Assembly: GCA_000711775.1 (NCBI GenBank)
Contig: ARYC01017591.1
Span: forward strand, 20,363 to 84,362
Direction: 5' to 3'
DNA from: Oxytricha trifallax
Lineage: Eukaryota > Ciliophora > Spirotrichea > Sporadotrichida > Oxytrichidae
DNA length: 64,000 bases
Notes under the pieces: generated by a model
The model's input: the letters and a program-made list of their open reading frames with translations, nothing else
Database searches by the model: none
Told to the model about the DNA's origin: nothing
Program-made: the position numbers and the translations under genes
Shown: positions 11,880 to 23,408 of the stretch, in pieces
How positions within the stretch are numbered: the first letter of the stretch is position 1
Layout of the letters: the number at the start of each line of letters is the position of its first letter

Positions 11880-13856
11880 ATGACACAGACCCCTCAAAAT
11901 ATGCAGAGAGTTATGAATAATAATCCTTCTACAAGAAACCTGAATGACCCCAATCAAATTTTGGAGGTAAATTTACATGTTTCAATAAGCAAACATCTAT
12001 CTCCAACTAATAATTTCTAAAAAGTAAATGAAAAACGAAATACTATTCAAAAGTCTCAACCTCAACCATAAAATCTTGGAGTAAAGCCTATAGGTTTAAG
12101 AGATAGTTAAAATGTGACGAATCTAAGATTATAAGGTTTAACTTAAGGCTAAAAACCTCATTCTACTGAAAGTTAGTAATATCATTCGTCCCAGACAATC
12201 TCGTAGGGTAAGTAACACCTCCAGAGTTCTAGCTAAAAGAGTAAGCAAGATTAAAAATCAAACTAGAGAAACGCTAAGTCAAGAGACTCGAATGTATCAC
12301 GTACTGAACATACAGTGTCAACTTCGCTAGGTCAAACGTTTTAGAACTCTCACTTTACTCTCAACAATATTTAGTCGATTTAGAAATCTCCATTCTACTC
12401 TCCAAAAAGTAAGAAATTTGTTTTAAATATTAATCTTTTATAGACTTGCCAGGTAGTCTTTAACATGGTCTTTTAAGCTCAGGCAAACAGTAATAAAGAC
12501 CTGGAACGGCATTAGAAAGCAGTTAAAACAGCTCATAACTTAGCAGATTTTAAGGACCATCTAAAATAAGTGGGACAAAGAAATAAAATGGGAATGGCTT
12601 GATTGGATTAAATAAATCCCAACACAAGATCAATGAAACTATTTAGGAACACTCTTCTAGAAATTTGAATGCTTCCTAATCCAGAGCTAAATTAGTTACT
12701 TCTGAAAGCAAAACTGTTAATTAGTTTGGATCTGTAGGGGTAAGAATATTATAAACCATTTAATCTAAGTTAGAATCTCCAAGAATCAACTATGGTCACG
12801 TTTTCTCCTCAAAGCACGAATTTGAATAAATTGACGCCAGGAAGCAATACAAATTGCAACAATACTATTTAAAAGAGAAACGTTAATAATTAAATTTAAA
12901 CAGTAAGTTTGAATTATTTTTGCTAATTTTATTTAGTCCAATTAGTCTAATATTACACAAAAAACTTAATCAGCTACTAGTAAATAAGGAGTATAAGCTT
13001 TCAACAATAAGATTGAGCATCCTTTACATAACCCGCACCAAAAATTGAATTAAAATCAAAACATTCCTTAAGAAAGCTTCAAAAGTACTTTTGTAAATTT
13101 TAGAGCTTCAATGAAAGAAGATGTACATGCTAGAGCCCCTAAAGTAAACAATATTAAAAAATCGCCAAGAATCTCACCAAGTAAGTGTTAAGGTATTTTA
13201 GAATTTTCAATATAGGGAAATTACTTAATGCAACTTTAAGCAGAATGCAAACTATCAACCAAAACATAAGTCACCCTAATATGACTGTTAGTTCGAGGTT
13301 AGATGTTCTAGAAAGTGAAAGAGCAACTTATCAGAATTACATAAACGACTATTAAAACTCTATAGAGGAAGAAAGTGAATTTGATGAGAGCAAGAGAAAT
13401 TCAGCTTCTCCTTTAAGACAAAGATAGCAAATTTAAATGATTTAAAAAGAGAGCATAGATAAACAATCAACATTTTCTAAGTAATTATAGTAATCAACTT
13501 CAAAGAGCCGATTTACTAATAATTATGAGGAATCAAAGCAGTTTCCTAAAAGTTAAAGTAAGGGTAACAAAGATTTTCTCGGAACAATGTCAAATGCTAC
13601 AACAACTGTGTCTAAAATAACTAATAGAAATACCGCTGCAACGAGCAGAGATACTATTATGACTTCTCCTAAGGGTATACTTGGCAATAAACTTTCTCCA
13701 AGAGCAAACAGAAGTTAAACCATAGAAGAGCAATTTTGGGCAGCAGCTGAGAATGGAAACTTAGCACAACTTTCACACTTAGTTTTAATGGGAGTTGATG
13801 TGAATTGCTAAAATCATAGTGACGATGGATGGGCCGCGATTCATTATGCTTCTCAT
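11880..13856 (+). CDS. 5' half of ankyrin/AGC-kinase gene
   Basis: ATG 11880 begins a long Ser-, Asn- and Gln-rich, basic region with little predicted structure. Short introns of about 34-36 nt (GTAAG...TAG) interrupt it near 12413-12447, 12740-12773, 12902-12936 and 13181-13216; splicing each restores the frame. The last part begins the ankyrin array: IEEQFWAAAENGNLAQLSHL, then GVDVNCQNHSDDGWAAIHYA. The frame then dies at once on the plus strand. The rest of the repeat ([20 protein letters not shown]) is at 11685 going left on the minus strand. The combined product would be a long disordered N-terminus, ankyrin repeats and an AGC kinase, suggesting a kinase targeted by ankyrin-mediated protein contacts. 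Confidence 0.88.
13845..13856 (+). other. inverted pointer TATGCTTCTCAT, 5'-half copy
   Basis: Ends the plus-strand MDS block of the ankyrin/kinase gene. The flanking base differs from the partner copy on each side, so the shared word is exactly 12 bp, within the range usual for pointers of scrambled spirotrich genes. Confidence 0.88.
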
Positions 13857-14009
13857 AAATTTTACATACAGAGAAAGAATTCATAAGATTATGTTAGATT
13901 TTTTGAAAAGAATATTGAAAACTAATATTCCAATCTTGGTCAGAATTCATTGAAAGAAATAAACTGTAAATATTGTGATGTATTATTATAAATTTAGCGT
14001 AATAATAAA

Positions 14010-14573
14010 ATGAAGTCATCTTCCTAATCGTAAAATAACATGGCACCAACCACCTATCGCTTTGGTGATTAATTGATCCCTCCCGAATAGGTATTCATCT
14101 CAAGAAAGCACATCTATGCAATGGTATATGTGAAGGCAATTGTCCCTGGTCACGTGCTGGTCTGCCCCATTAGATAAGTTTAGCATTTCAGAGATTTGAC
14201 AGAGTTGGAAACCCTCGAGTTGTTTGTTTGTGCAAAAGAGATCGCCAATAAATTCAAAGATTTCTTCAAAGTCAAGAGTTTCAACTTCCTCATACAAGAT
14301 GGAGACTAATCTGGATAATAGACTAAGCATGTGCATTTATAAAAAAGATTTATGAATAAATGTAATTTGTGTACATTTTTTATTGCTGTTAATTATGAGT
14401 TTATTATACATATAATCCCCAGAGAGGATACTCAGAGTAGTGTGGGCTAAATGAAATTAAATGTAGTAACAGAGAGAAGTCCTATAGATATGGCCGAAGA
14501 AGCTGATACACTAAGGCAGTTTTTTGAAAAACGAGATGAAATAGTGCAGTTCAATTAGAGTAGTTACATTTGA
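14010..14573 (+). CDS. FHIT: FHIT-type HIT-family hydrolase
   Basis: ATG 14010 to TGA 14571-14573. The N-terminal part YRFGDQLIPPEQVFISRKH and PGHVLVCPIR are followed by FLIQDGDQSGQQTKHVH, the HIT active-site region, and by a C-terminal HIIPRED segment. FHIT enzymes cleave diadenosine polyphosphates such as Ap3A. Between KHVH and HIIPRE there is an AT-rich insertion (about 14338-14405). Joining at a TA dinucleotide would give KHVHLHIIPRE, close to the family HxHxH motif, but a 2-bp pointer is too short to prove. The gene starts about 150 bp after the kinase 5' half and is a separate unit. Confidence 0.9.
14338..14405. other. IES or intron inside FHIT, borders uncertain
   Basis: The coding frame breaks after KHVHL and resumes at CAT ATA ATC CCC (HIIP). 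The insertion is AT-rich and lacks GT...AG borders that keep frame. Only a TA (2 bp) repeat gives the in-frame HVHLHIIP join, so the exact border is not fixed. Confidence 0.5.
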
Positions 14574-15699
14574 AAATTAGATCCATAATACCTAGGCGAA
14601 TTATTATTCTCAGCTGGATTCATCCTGATGATATACGAAGTGTAATATAAATAGTAATATAATTAGCGAAAAATTTATGTATTCATTTTTTTGATAAATT
14701 TTAATTATATTCATAGCAACATGAAATTCTCAATAATTTTGGTTAAATCCTAAGAAATAAAATAATTGTATTTCAATATAAGATTTACAAACTACAGACT
14801 ATTATTTCATAATTATAATAATAATATTATAATTTCTATCTTAAACTAACTAAGCTTTTAAATTAGCGTATCGAATGTGGTATGATATTTGTGAATATAT
14901 AAATAGCAGTAAATAATAATAATAATTCGATTTAATATTTCACTACAGTAATATATTTTACTATTCTTATATTTTATTTAAGCAAAATGTTCAGATTATA
15001 AGAAAATGACAGGTAATGAATGGTTTTGTTTATGTTTTATTCTTAAAATATACTAATAATTATCTATAAGGTTTATAAGTTAAAACTTAATATAATTAAA
15101 ATAAAGATGAATTATAAAATAATAAATGTTTTAGATTCCAATAAATTGTGAAAAATAATGTTTATTTCATTTTTATCTAAACGATACTATAATGATATAA
15201 AGGAATCAAATTAAGTTATATTTCTATTCTTCAGTTTAATTTTATTTCAATTTTGTGTTTTTTAAGAAATATTAGATAATTTGTCTAATTAAGAAAAAAA
15301 GTCAAAAATAATGTAAAATTATTATATCTTTTATAATCTATTTAATTTATTATTAAACAATATTACTCAAATAAATCAATCATTATATTGCGTTAATTAA
15401 TCAATAAGCCTAGGCTGTCGATTTTATTAACGTATACTAAAAGTAACATAAGATTGCAAATTTATTTTCAGAAATATATGCTTTAGGTTTTGATTATTTT
15501 TGATTAACTTTCATATATGATGCATAATTTTAAAAATATTATACATTAAAATTAATTATATCTTATTATTTGAAAATAATATATTTTTTTTCATTAATTT
15601 ATATGTCAGAAAATATGATCTCAAAATTAATAAGTTATGAACTAATATATATATAATATTAAAATATACAATTTACTTTATTTAATTTATTATATTTTA
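14574..15699. other. AT-rich spacer
   Basis: Nothing beyond short AT-rich runs was seen in this 1.1-kb stretch on either strand. It separates the FHIT gene from the 3' end of the fragmented minus-strand gene and could include IES or intergenic germline DNA. Confidence 0.5.
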
Positions 15700-18600
15700 A
15701 TTTAAAATGCAGTTGAATGTAAGAAATACATTAGCTGTCACAGCTTAATAAAATAAATAAAATATTTGCTCAAAAAATTGCACATGAACAAGATATTTTT
15801 CCGGAGTCTTCGTCTGGGTCTGGTTAGCAGCAGCCATTGCTGCATTTTAATTTATATTTTTCTATTTCCTTCACATCACACAAACTAGATCCCTTCAACT
15901 AATCTGTAAATAATATATCATTAATTATCGACAAAACTCAAATAAAATTATAAAAATTAAAATAAACTTGTGTTAATTTTGAATATCAAATTTTATTGTA
16001 CAACTTAAATATGAGACTGGTATGAATATTTGATAAAATTCACTATTAAAACAATACAAGGAGATAAATTATTTGATTTTTGAATAAAAATTATGTGAAT
16101 TTTTAATTTAGAAATTGTCGAAATAATGGTCTTAATTTCTAGAATTATTTGTTTATATTACTAAATCAGTAGCAATTTGATATAATATATAATAAATTAA
16201 CATAATACAATCTCTGAACATTACTTTCTTATTATTTGTTCTATTTTAACGACTTGGTGAAGAACTTCTGCTATTAAAACCCTTTTACTAGTGTTATATT
16301 TGGTCTGGAGACATCAATGAAATTATTATTAAAATTCTGTATCATAATCTTTTTTAGTAAATGCTATATATGATTTTCTTAATAAAGTCTCTTGTCCTCA
16401 TAATCTCCTATTAGATGTGCAAATCACTGGATAGATTTATAATTTAATTGAATTTTTATGAAATTTATGCAGCAAACGTAAAAAATAAAATAAAAACTAT
16501 ATCTATTTAGATCATCCGCCTGTTGTTTCTAATTACCTAAATACTTTATATAATTGTGTTAAGTAATGCTTGCTAAATTTAATCGATAAATCTCTCCTCT
16601 ATAATTACTATTAATTCAATCTATTTTTTAATTTTAAATTTTCCCAATTATTTCCCATAATAATAATGTGTTGTCAAGGTTTTATCTTTGCTATTTCCTG
16701 CACGCTTACTTCTGCTTCTGGAACCCCCTCTAGATGAAGCTGGAGAACTTGACCCCACAGTTTTGAAGTCTAGTGAAAGCTATTATTAATAATTAGTAAA
16801 TAAATCTAATGGGATCAAGCATTTTATTAATCCTCATATGGAAATAAATCTGCATAATTTAATGAATCTTTTATAAAATAATATTGCGTTGCACCATACC
16901 TATTAATATCATGAACTTTATTATTTTTATTTCTCTTGGAACTCTACTTGCTGCCATTACTTTTAGCATCATCAACTCCTAATTAATTGCTATTTCTATT
17001 CAAAGAATATTTGATAGGGGAGTCAATAATTAAAATTATATTTATGTTGAAACATTAATATCAAAGATAATCAGATACTTCATTAGTTTACACATATAAT
17101 TTTATAGTCTTCAAATGTAGGATTGCTTTGCATCACTTAAGTCATATCATTTGGAGAATATAGTAATTTTAATTATGTTATATTAATATGCAAATTATGA
17201 AATATTTTGAGAAAAATCTAATCTGGCTATAGATGCTATATAAATAATATAGATTATTTAAATTTAATATAAGAGAAAGAGTTGTAGTGGTAAGCTACTT
17301 GTGTGGTCGTTAAAAGTCAGTATTTTAGATTTAAAATCCACTTAATGTACTTTTACTGCTCTCCATCCCATAATTATTATTAGTCTTTTGCTAACTTAAA
17401 AATAAGTGTCAGGATATAATATTTATTGGAAGATAATTTTTATAAATTATATGAAAATTAACTTGTTATAACAGTAGAATTCAGATAGTCAATATTAAAA
17501 GATTTATCGTTTCCTGCACTTTAATAGTCGGGTACTCACTTTTAATAAATAAACATGTATTTTTCATACAAGGATAAATTAAATGATAAAATTCAGCTTT
17601 AAAATGGTTGATATACACTAACTATTTATTAATTTCTTGGTATTGTATATTTTAATATAAAACCCCGTTAGTCAATTAAGAATGAAGATTGGGGATTAAG
17701 AATAATGAAATTAAGAATTAATTTTAATTGGCGTAAATTATTAAAGTTTTGGCTAATTATTAAAGCCATTGGCTCGATTAATTGTCTCTATAAATAAACC
17801 AATCAGGGTGCGTAAATTTGTTTTTAGCCTAATAATATTTAATTTCAGCCAATTATAATTAATTCTCAATTTCATTAATCTTAATCCCCAATCTTCATTC
17901 TTAATTGACTAACGGGGTTTTAACTATCTACGTTCCTTTGTGTGAATCCTATGACCCTGCTTTGGCATCTCTTTGTTAATTGTAATTGTATTGTGTAGTT
18001 GAGTCAATTATCAACATTTCATCATTATTCTCAAAATATTCATATTGATCTAAGTTGTTTTGAAGTATTAGCTCTTCCTCTTCGAGGTCTTAATATTTTC
18101 ATAATTATTTGATTAAAATTTTTCTCATAGATTTTATTGATTATATCATAAAGCGTCTAAATTTTTTCCCCCAAAATTCAAGCATTAAATTCATTTAATC
18201 ATCAACAGAACTACTACCCCTTCATATCTATAATAAATAAAACATATCTAATATATTATTGTCTTAATAAGTTTTATTTTTTGAATTATTTTTGCTGGGG
18301 GATCCTCTCTAGTTTTTATCTCTGCTCTACTGATACTTAATAGGGGATAATTGAGACCTGCCGTCTCCTGCTCTCTCTTCCCTTATCATAATGCTGTTGT
18401 AATTTTAATTCTTAGTCAAAATTTGAGAATTTGAAGTTTTTGACTTAACTAGAGGGTGATTCTTAAAACCTTCTAGTTAACTATGTGCTCTTTAGTTTAT
18501 TCCTGCTAGTTAATTATTAAAGAAAATAGATATAAGAAATAATTAGAGTAAAATGTTTTATAAATAGTATTTCAGATTTGAATCTTAAAATACTTAGTAA

Positions 18601-19578
18601 GTATATCTTTTTGGATTATAAATGAATAATTTTATACTCTTTAATTATTATGGTCTATTCTGACTGGAGATATTGAGATACCATATTTCTAGTTGGTGTT
18701 TTAATAAATTAAAATAATCATATAATCATTAGAATGTTCGTATTTTCTTCTTAATCAGCATCAGACAATATCGGTGAACAAACATTATCTTCGTTATAGT
18801 TATTCACGTGCTGTCCATTATTATTTTATCTTGAATTAAGGTATTTATTATAACATACTAAAAAATACTAAATTTGTATAAGTAATTATAAAATAATTCC
18901 TATAGAATGACTGAATTCTTAGGCAAAAGATAAAAAACTAATTAATAAAAGACAAAATTATTTCTTAAAAATTTGAATCGATTTTTTAATCGAAATTAAA
19001 AGAATTATAAAAATTAATAAGCATCCATTCCAGTTAAAAGCATAAAATAAATTTAAATTATTGACTACTCTCAAGTTTATCTTTGGATTTGAGGGGTAAT
19101 GGACTCTTGAATTATCGAGATTCTTCTCATAATAATTGTAATCATTAACTATATGAAATAAAGGATTTAGCAAATTTATAACATGCAAACAAGAATAAAT
19201 TTATAAAATAATAAATAAAATATAAACTTTCTCATCTTGTGACAAATTTTTTATTTAAATTTATTATGATATATTATTCGCCAATTTAAATCAATTTAAT
19301 CTATTTTTATATAGTATAATTAATATTTTTTTAATTTGTTGATAAATAAAGCTATGAGAAATTTGGATAAAAAACTTACTATCAGACAAATCCAAAAAGT
19401 TTGTTACTTCAGGCGCGTAGGTATCATCGTATGAATTCCAATCGTCTCTTTATTTACTCAATGAATTGCCTCCTTTTTATTGCTTATTGCCATTGGATTT
19501 ATGCTGTTAATTCTATTTTTTATTCTTATTTAGGGCTTATATTTATGATGGAGATATATCCAAGTTTAAAGAAGTCAT
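15700..19578 (-). CDS. very fragmented unknown gene, about ten MDS/exon islands
   Basis: Starts at ATG 19578-19576 (MTSLNLDISPSQIQALNKN) and proceeds left as short coding islands separated by AT-rich DNA. Islands: DDTYAPEVTNFLDLSD (to about 19388); NDYNYYEKNLDNSRVHYPS (about 19065-19160); NEDNVCSPILSDADQEE (about 18730-18830); ELKLQQHYDKGRESRRRQ (about 18290-18440); DLEEEELILQNNLDQYEY (about 17930-18100); KSEYPTIKVQETIN (about 17495-17545); NDMTQVMQSNPTFEDYK (about 17100-17165); NRNSNQLGVDDAKSNGSK and RYGATQYYFIKDSLNYADLF (about 16830-17015); RGGSRSRSKRAGNSKDKT (about 16665-16780); TQTKTPEKYLVHV (about 15780-15835). The protein is hydrophilic with a basic Ser/Arg stretch. No domain was recognised. 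Whether all islands belong to one gene is inference from order, strand and style. Confidence 0.6.
17659..17921. mobile_element. 263-bp MITE with telomere-like ends
   Basis: Begins AAAACCCCGTTAG and ends with the reverse complement. The terminal inverted repeats are about 70 bp and nearly perfect (AAAACCCCGTTAGTCAATTA, then AGAATGAAGATTGGGG, then a diverging AT-rich part). The ends carry one C4A4 unit, as TBE ends do, but the next bases differ from the TBE at 45277. No coding capacity. It sits in non-coding DNA between two islands of the fragmented gene, so it should be removed with that IES. No clear target duplication was identified. Confidence 0.78.
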
Positions 19579-20122
19579 TATTACTAGAATTATGTTTTAT
19601 ATCAAATGTAAAAATTAAAGAACAAATGTCATTGAATTTAATTATAAATAACTAAACATATAGATTATAAATTATAAGAATTTCTCGATCTCATAAAATA
19701 TCATAGACAGAAATTAATAATATAATTCAGTTCAAATCATTAATTAAGATAATATACAATATAAATTATGTTTGCATAATAATGTATAATTAAGTATTAA
19801 TTTAATAATATAGTTAGTAAGGCTCGTTATCGGCTTTAATGAATTAATAAAGTTCAATTATAGTAATTAGGAGATTTATAAGTATAAATATATAAATTAA
19901 TTATAAATATATACCAAAACATAATGGCTAATTAAGCAATTTTAAGTATTTTAACTAACCAGAAACTTAGAAATATAAGTTATCAGTTAATTCAACCATC
20001 TTCTTGTATTCAAACATTAAATTAATTGTCAGGATAAATTAAAAAATATTAAGGAGATCTTTTATGAATACTAGGCAAATCATCGATTTTAAGTATAAAT
20101 TACTAATGTAAATCATCTAAAA
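19579..20122. other. AT-rich spacer
   Basis: Between the start codon of the fragmented gene and the stop of the next minus-strand gene. No coding frame, repeat or RNA gene was recognised. Confidence 0.5.
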
Positions 20123-22702
20123 TCACTATTTGGCATGATTTCTCTATTTTACAACTTTTTTACTAAGTTTTTTGTTTTCTAACTCTAGCTTCTTAACTTT
20201 CTTTTCATAGTAAACTTGGACCTCATTTTATCTTTGTAAAACTTCGCCCAGAGACTTTTCTTGGAAAAATCTGAGTTGCTCAACTGCATTAAGAGTTATA
20301 TTTCTTAGTTTGAGGTGATCTTCTCTAACTAACTGTAGGGATTTGTAGTATTTTCCCACAAGCTACTGAGTTTTAAACTATAAATACAATGCATAAATTC
20401 ATAGAAATTTTATTTCAAGTTTTTAATGAGTTTTCTGTTTCCAATGATCAGCTATTTATTCAAGCGAAAATGACCTATCTTCATAGATTTATTTCAATTC
20501 TTGACAACAACACTTAAGTTGCATACCCTGATTAACCAACTCTCCCTATTCATTAAGAAGAGCACTTTAATTTTCTTTTGCAAATTTAAGTTTTGTTTAA
20601 AGCTGCTTCTTTTCTTTTTCGAGCTTATCAATCTTTTTGTGAAGCTCAACGAATGTCTGCTTATAAAATATATATAGAAAAAAAGACTTTTAGAAATTAA
20701 CAAGTTCCATAGTAGTGTTCTCTTTAGCATTTAGAATCGTTTTACTCTGGCAAGGTCTCTTTCTGTTAGAGACTAGTGATATATTCTCTTGAGATTTGTA
20801 CATATTTTGCATTCTTTCTCTGCTTCTACTGTTTGCCCCTGAACCCAGCTGTTTCATATTGCCTAAGGTTTTGTGAGATTAAGTTGTAGTTTGTTAAAGT
20901 GTCAACCCTCCACTTATAATTGCATTAGATTTTTGTCTGTTATTTCTCAAAGCGCTTCCTTTTGGAGAGGTCTTGCGACTACCAGATTTCTTCCTATTCC
21001 CAAATTCAAGCTTGATTCTTTCTATCTCAAACTATAATTGCTCATTCTAGTCCCTGAGAGCTTAATTTTATAGTTCAAGCTAGGCTTATCTCAAATCTTA
21101 AATTGATTGATTATGAGTGAAAATTGTATCTTTCTTGTCTTGTTAAAGCATACTAGCATTATTATTTGATAAGAAAATTGAATTATCTTGTAACATTTGA
21201 ATTGTGTTTAGTTTCTTCAAAGGTGATCCTTATAAATGAAAAGTTTTTAGGCTTTAGACATTAGATTTTGAATGATTAATCAAATCTTTTGAGCTCTAAT
21301 CTTTCAGGATTTAGGACTAATTGTGACTATTATATTAGTAAAGCAGGTTATTATACTTCATTAAAAGTTCATTATAGTCATTTTGTTAATTTTCCACATT
21401 TTTGAATTTGTATTTCATGTCTTCTATAAGTTCTAAGCTTCTATCGAGATAAATTGAACGTTTCTCTAATTCATGGATTTTCTATTGAAATTTCTATTCA
21501 GTCTCTCTTTTAACTCGATCCTCTGACTCTTTAATAAAGTCTTAAATACTTATGAAATTTTGGTTGTTATTTCCAAGATTATTGTCATGATGTAGAGTGT
21601 TTACTGATGATTGATTGAAGGTATAAAGATTATTTTGATTGCTTTAGCTTTAAGTATTTTTAGCATTATTTTGCTGCTACCTACTGTTTTGATTGAAATC
21701 TAGTTGTCCATTTTCTACTTAAGTTTATTGCAACTACAAATCACCTTGAGTTGATAACAATTTAGGGCTTAAGTTTTGTTTAGGTCCTAGACTCATCAAA
21801 TAATCGTCATTTTCATTCAAATTATGCAAATTCAATGGATGTGGGCTGAAAGGATCGTAGCTTATTATTCGAGAGTGATTATTGTTGAAGCGCAAATTCA
21901 TATTTTAGAGATAGCTGTTTGGGTCGTAACTTTCTAAAGAATTTTAAGTTTACTAAAGTTTGTTACTTCTCTAGGATTCAATTAAATCGTCTGTATTTTG
22001 ATACCCTAATTCAATTGGGATGTTTCTATTGAAGCCATAATAATAATATTTACTAATTCTCACAAACTGCTTGAGTTTTAATATAAAGTTAATCATTTTA
22101 TAAACTTCAATAGCCTAAGTTGACTTTACTATCTTAAGTTTATCTCATATCATTAAACATCATCAAGTTATTGAGTATTTAGTGATCAGTCTAATTACCA
22201 AAAGTAGTGGTGTCTCTTGCCTATTATTATAGTTAAGTTGTTGAATATTGATTTTATTAACTATTGTCTAACATCATGTGACTTTGTTATGTTTGATTCA
22301 AAGTTCTTGGGATTTATATCTGCGAAGTTTTATTATAAATCAAACAAAATTTGATAATCATTTAAGATAACTTATATATAGTAATTTAAATTAATTCGAA
22401 GTGTTTTGCTCATTTATATTATTGAACTGACTTTCCAGCGGTTTCTAAGTTTACAAATTCTTTCTTAGATTTTGAATGCGATTATATATAGACTCTAAAT
22501 TGCGCTAATCTCCGCTTTCTTACAAAGAATCTTCAGTTTTCATTGCTAGTGGCTTATCGATTAAATCTGCTTTTAAATTTTGAAGTCTTGAGCTTACTTC
22601 ATCTTCATATAAAAATAAATTGATAAAATGAAGATAATTAAAAAAATGAAAAATATAAATAATAAAACAAAATACTAAAAACAAATCTTTTGGAGAGAGC
22701 AT
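20123..22702 (-). CDS. coiled-coil protein, unknown
   Basis: ATG 22702 starts MLSPKDLFL, followed by an AT-rich intron-like break, then DEVSSRLQNLKADLIDK. The middle is Asn/Gln-rich (for example GQLDFNQNSRQQQNNAK), and the C-terminal half has strong heptad character (FIKESEDRVKRETEQKFQQK, then LVREDHLKLRNITL and EVQVYYEKKVKKLELENKK). TGA is at 20125-20123. At least two further breaks (about 22080-22440 and 20360-20440) are introns or IESs whose borders were not fixed. The style suggests a cytoskeletal or basal-body component; that is inference only. No enzyme motif was seen. Confidence 0.75.
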
Positions 22703-23408
22703 GCTAATATTACTTCTCTAGGAAGGGGTTTGATTCTAAATGGGATTAATAATTGTATTATTGTAATACGAGCATGATATTGAATAATGTTGATTAATAT
22801 TAATAATAATGAGAATAAAATCTATTTTTTAAATTAAACAAGTTGAATATTTTTATTCTAATCCTTAACTCAAATCAATTACAGGTATACTATTGCTTTG
22901 TCTATCTTATTATTGATACAAAGCAGAATTGTTTAATTAGCTATTTGGTGAGTGCTGTGCGTATCTAAAGTTTAACTAAGGTACTTATTCATGAAATTAA
23001 AAATAATATACCAATATATTTGTATTTATTGTTTTTTACTAAAGTTTAAATTTTATGAATTATTGTTTTGATTTAAAAAACTAAGGTACTTAGTGTCTTG
23101 TTGAAGTGTTTTTGCTAAATAAATTAGAACTTTAATGTTGGCTATCTGGTGAGAGAGTTTGGTTTCTCTACCTATCTGAGATTTCTTATAATTTCATAAA
23201 TTGCTATGTTTCCATTAAGTTTATAATTAATTTTTGAATTTCCCTTATTTTAACAGATCATTAGAACAAAGAAACGTAGTAAATCATTATAACAATGTTT
23301 TTTAATAATTATATAGTAAAATTTGTAATGAAAATTGTTGTATAAACATAATTTATTCAGAAATACATAAATTAATAATTTATTTTGATTACTTTTTAAC
23401 TTATAAAA
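22703..23408. other. AT-rich intergenic region
   Basis: Divergent promoter region between a minus-strand coiled-coil gene and the plus-strand CK1 gene. Two similar short stretches, AGCTATTTGGTGAG near 22937 and GGCTATCTGGTGAGAG near 23139, are the only non-random feature noticed. No coding frame. Confidence 0.5.

Noticed and set aside
12400..13220. IESs in the 5' half of the kinase gene
   Set aside because: The four breaks all have GTAAG...TAG borders of about 34-36 nt and splice in frame, so they are ordinary short introns.
17281..17350. tRNA-like stretch with a D-arm-like GTAG...CTAC hairpin
   Set aside because: No acceptor stem closes, the anticodon arm does not pair, and the T-arm lacks the usual GTTC/T loop; also in the middle of IES-rich DNA.
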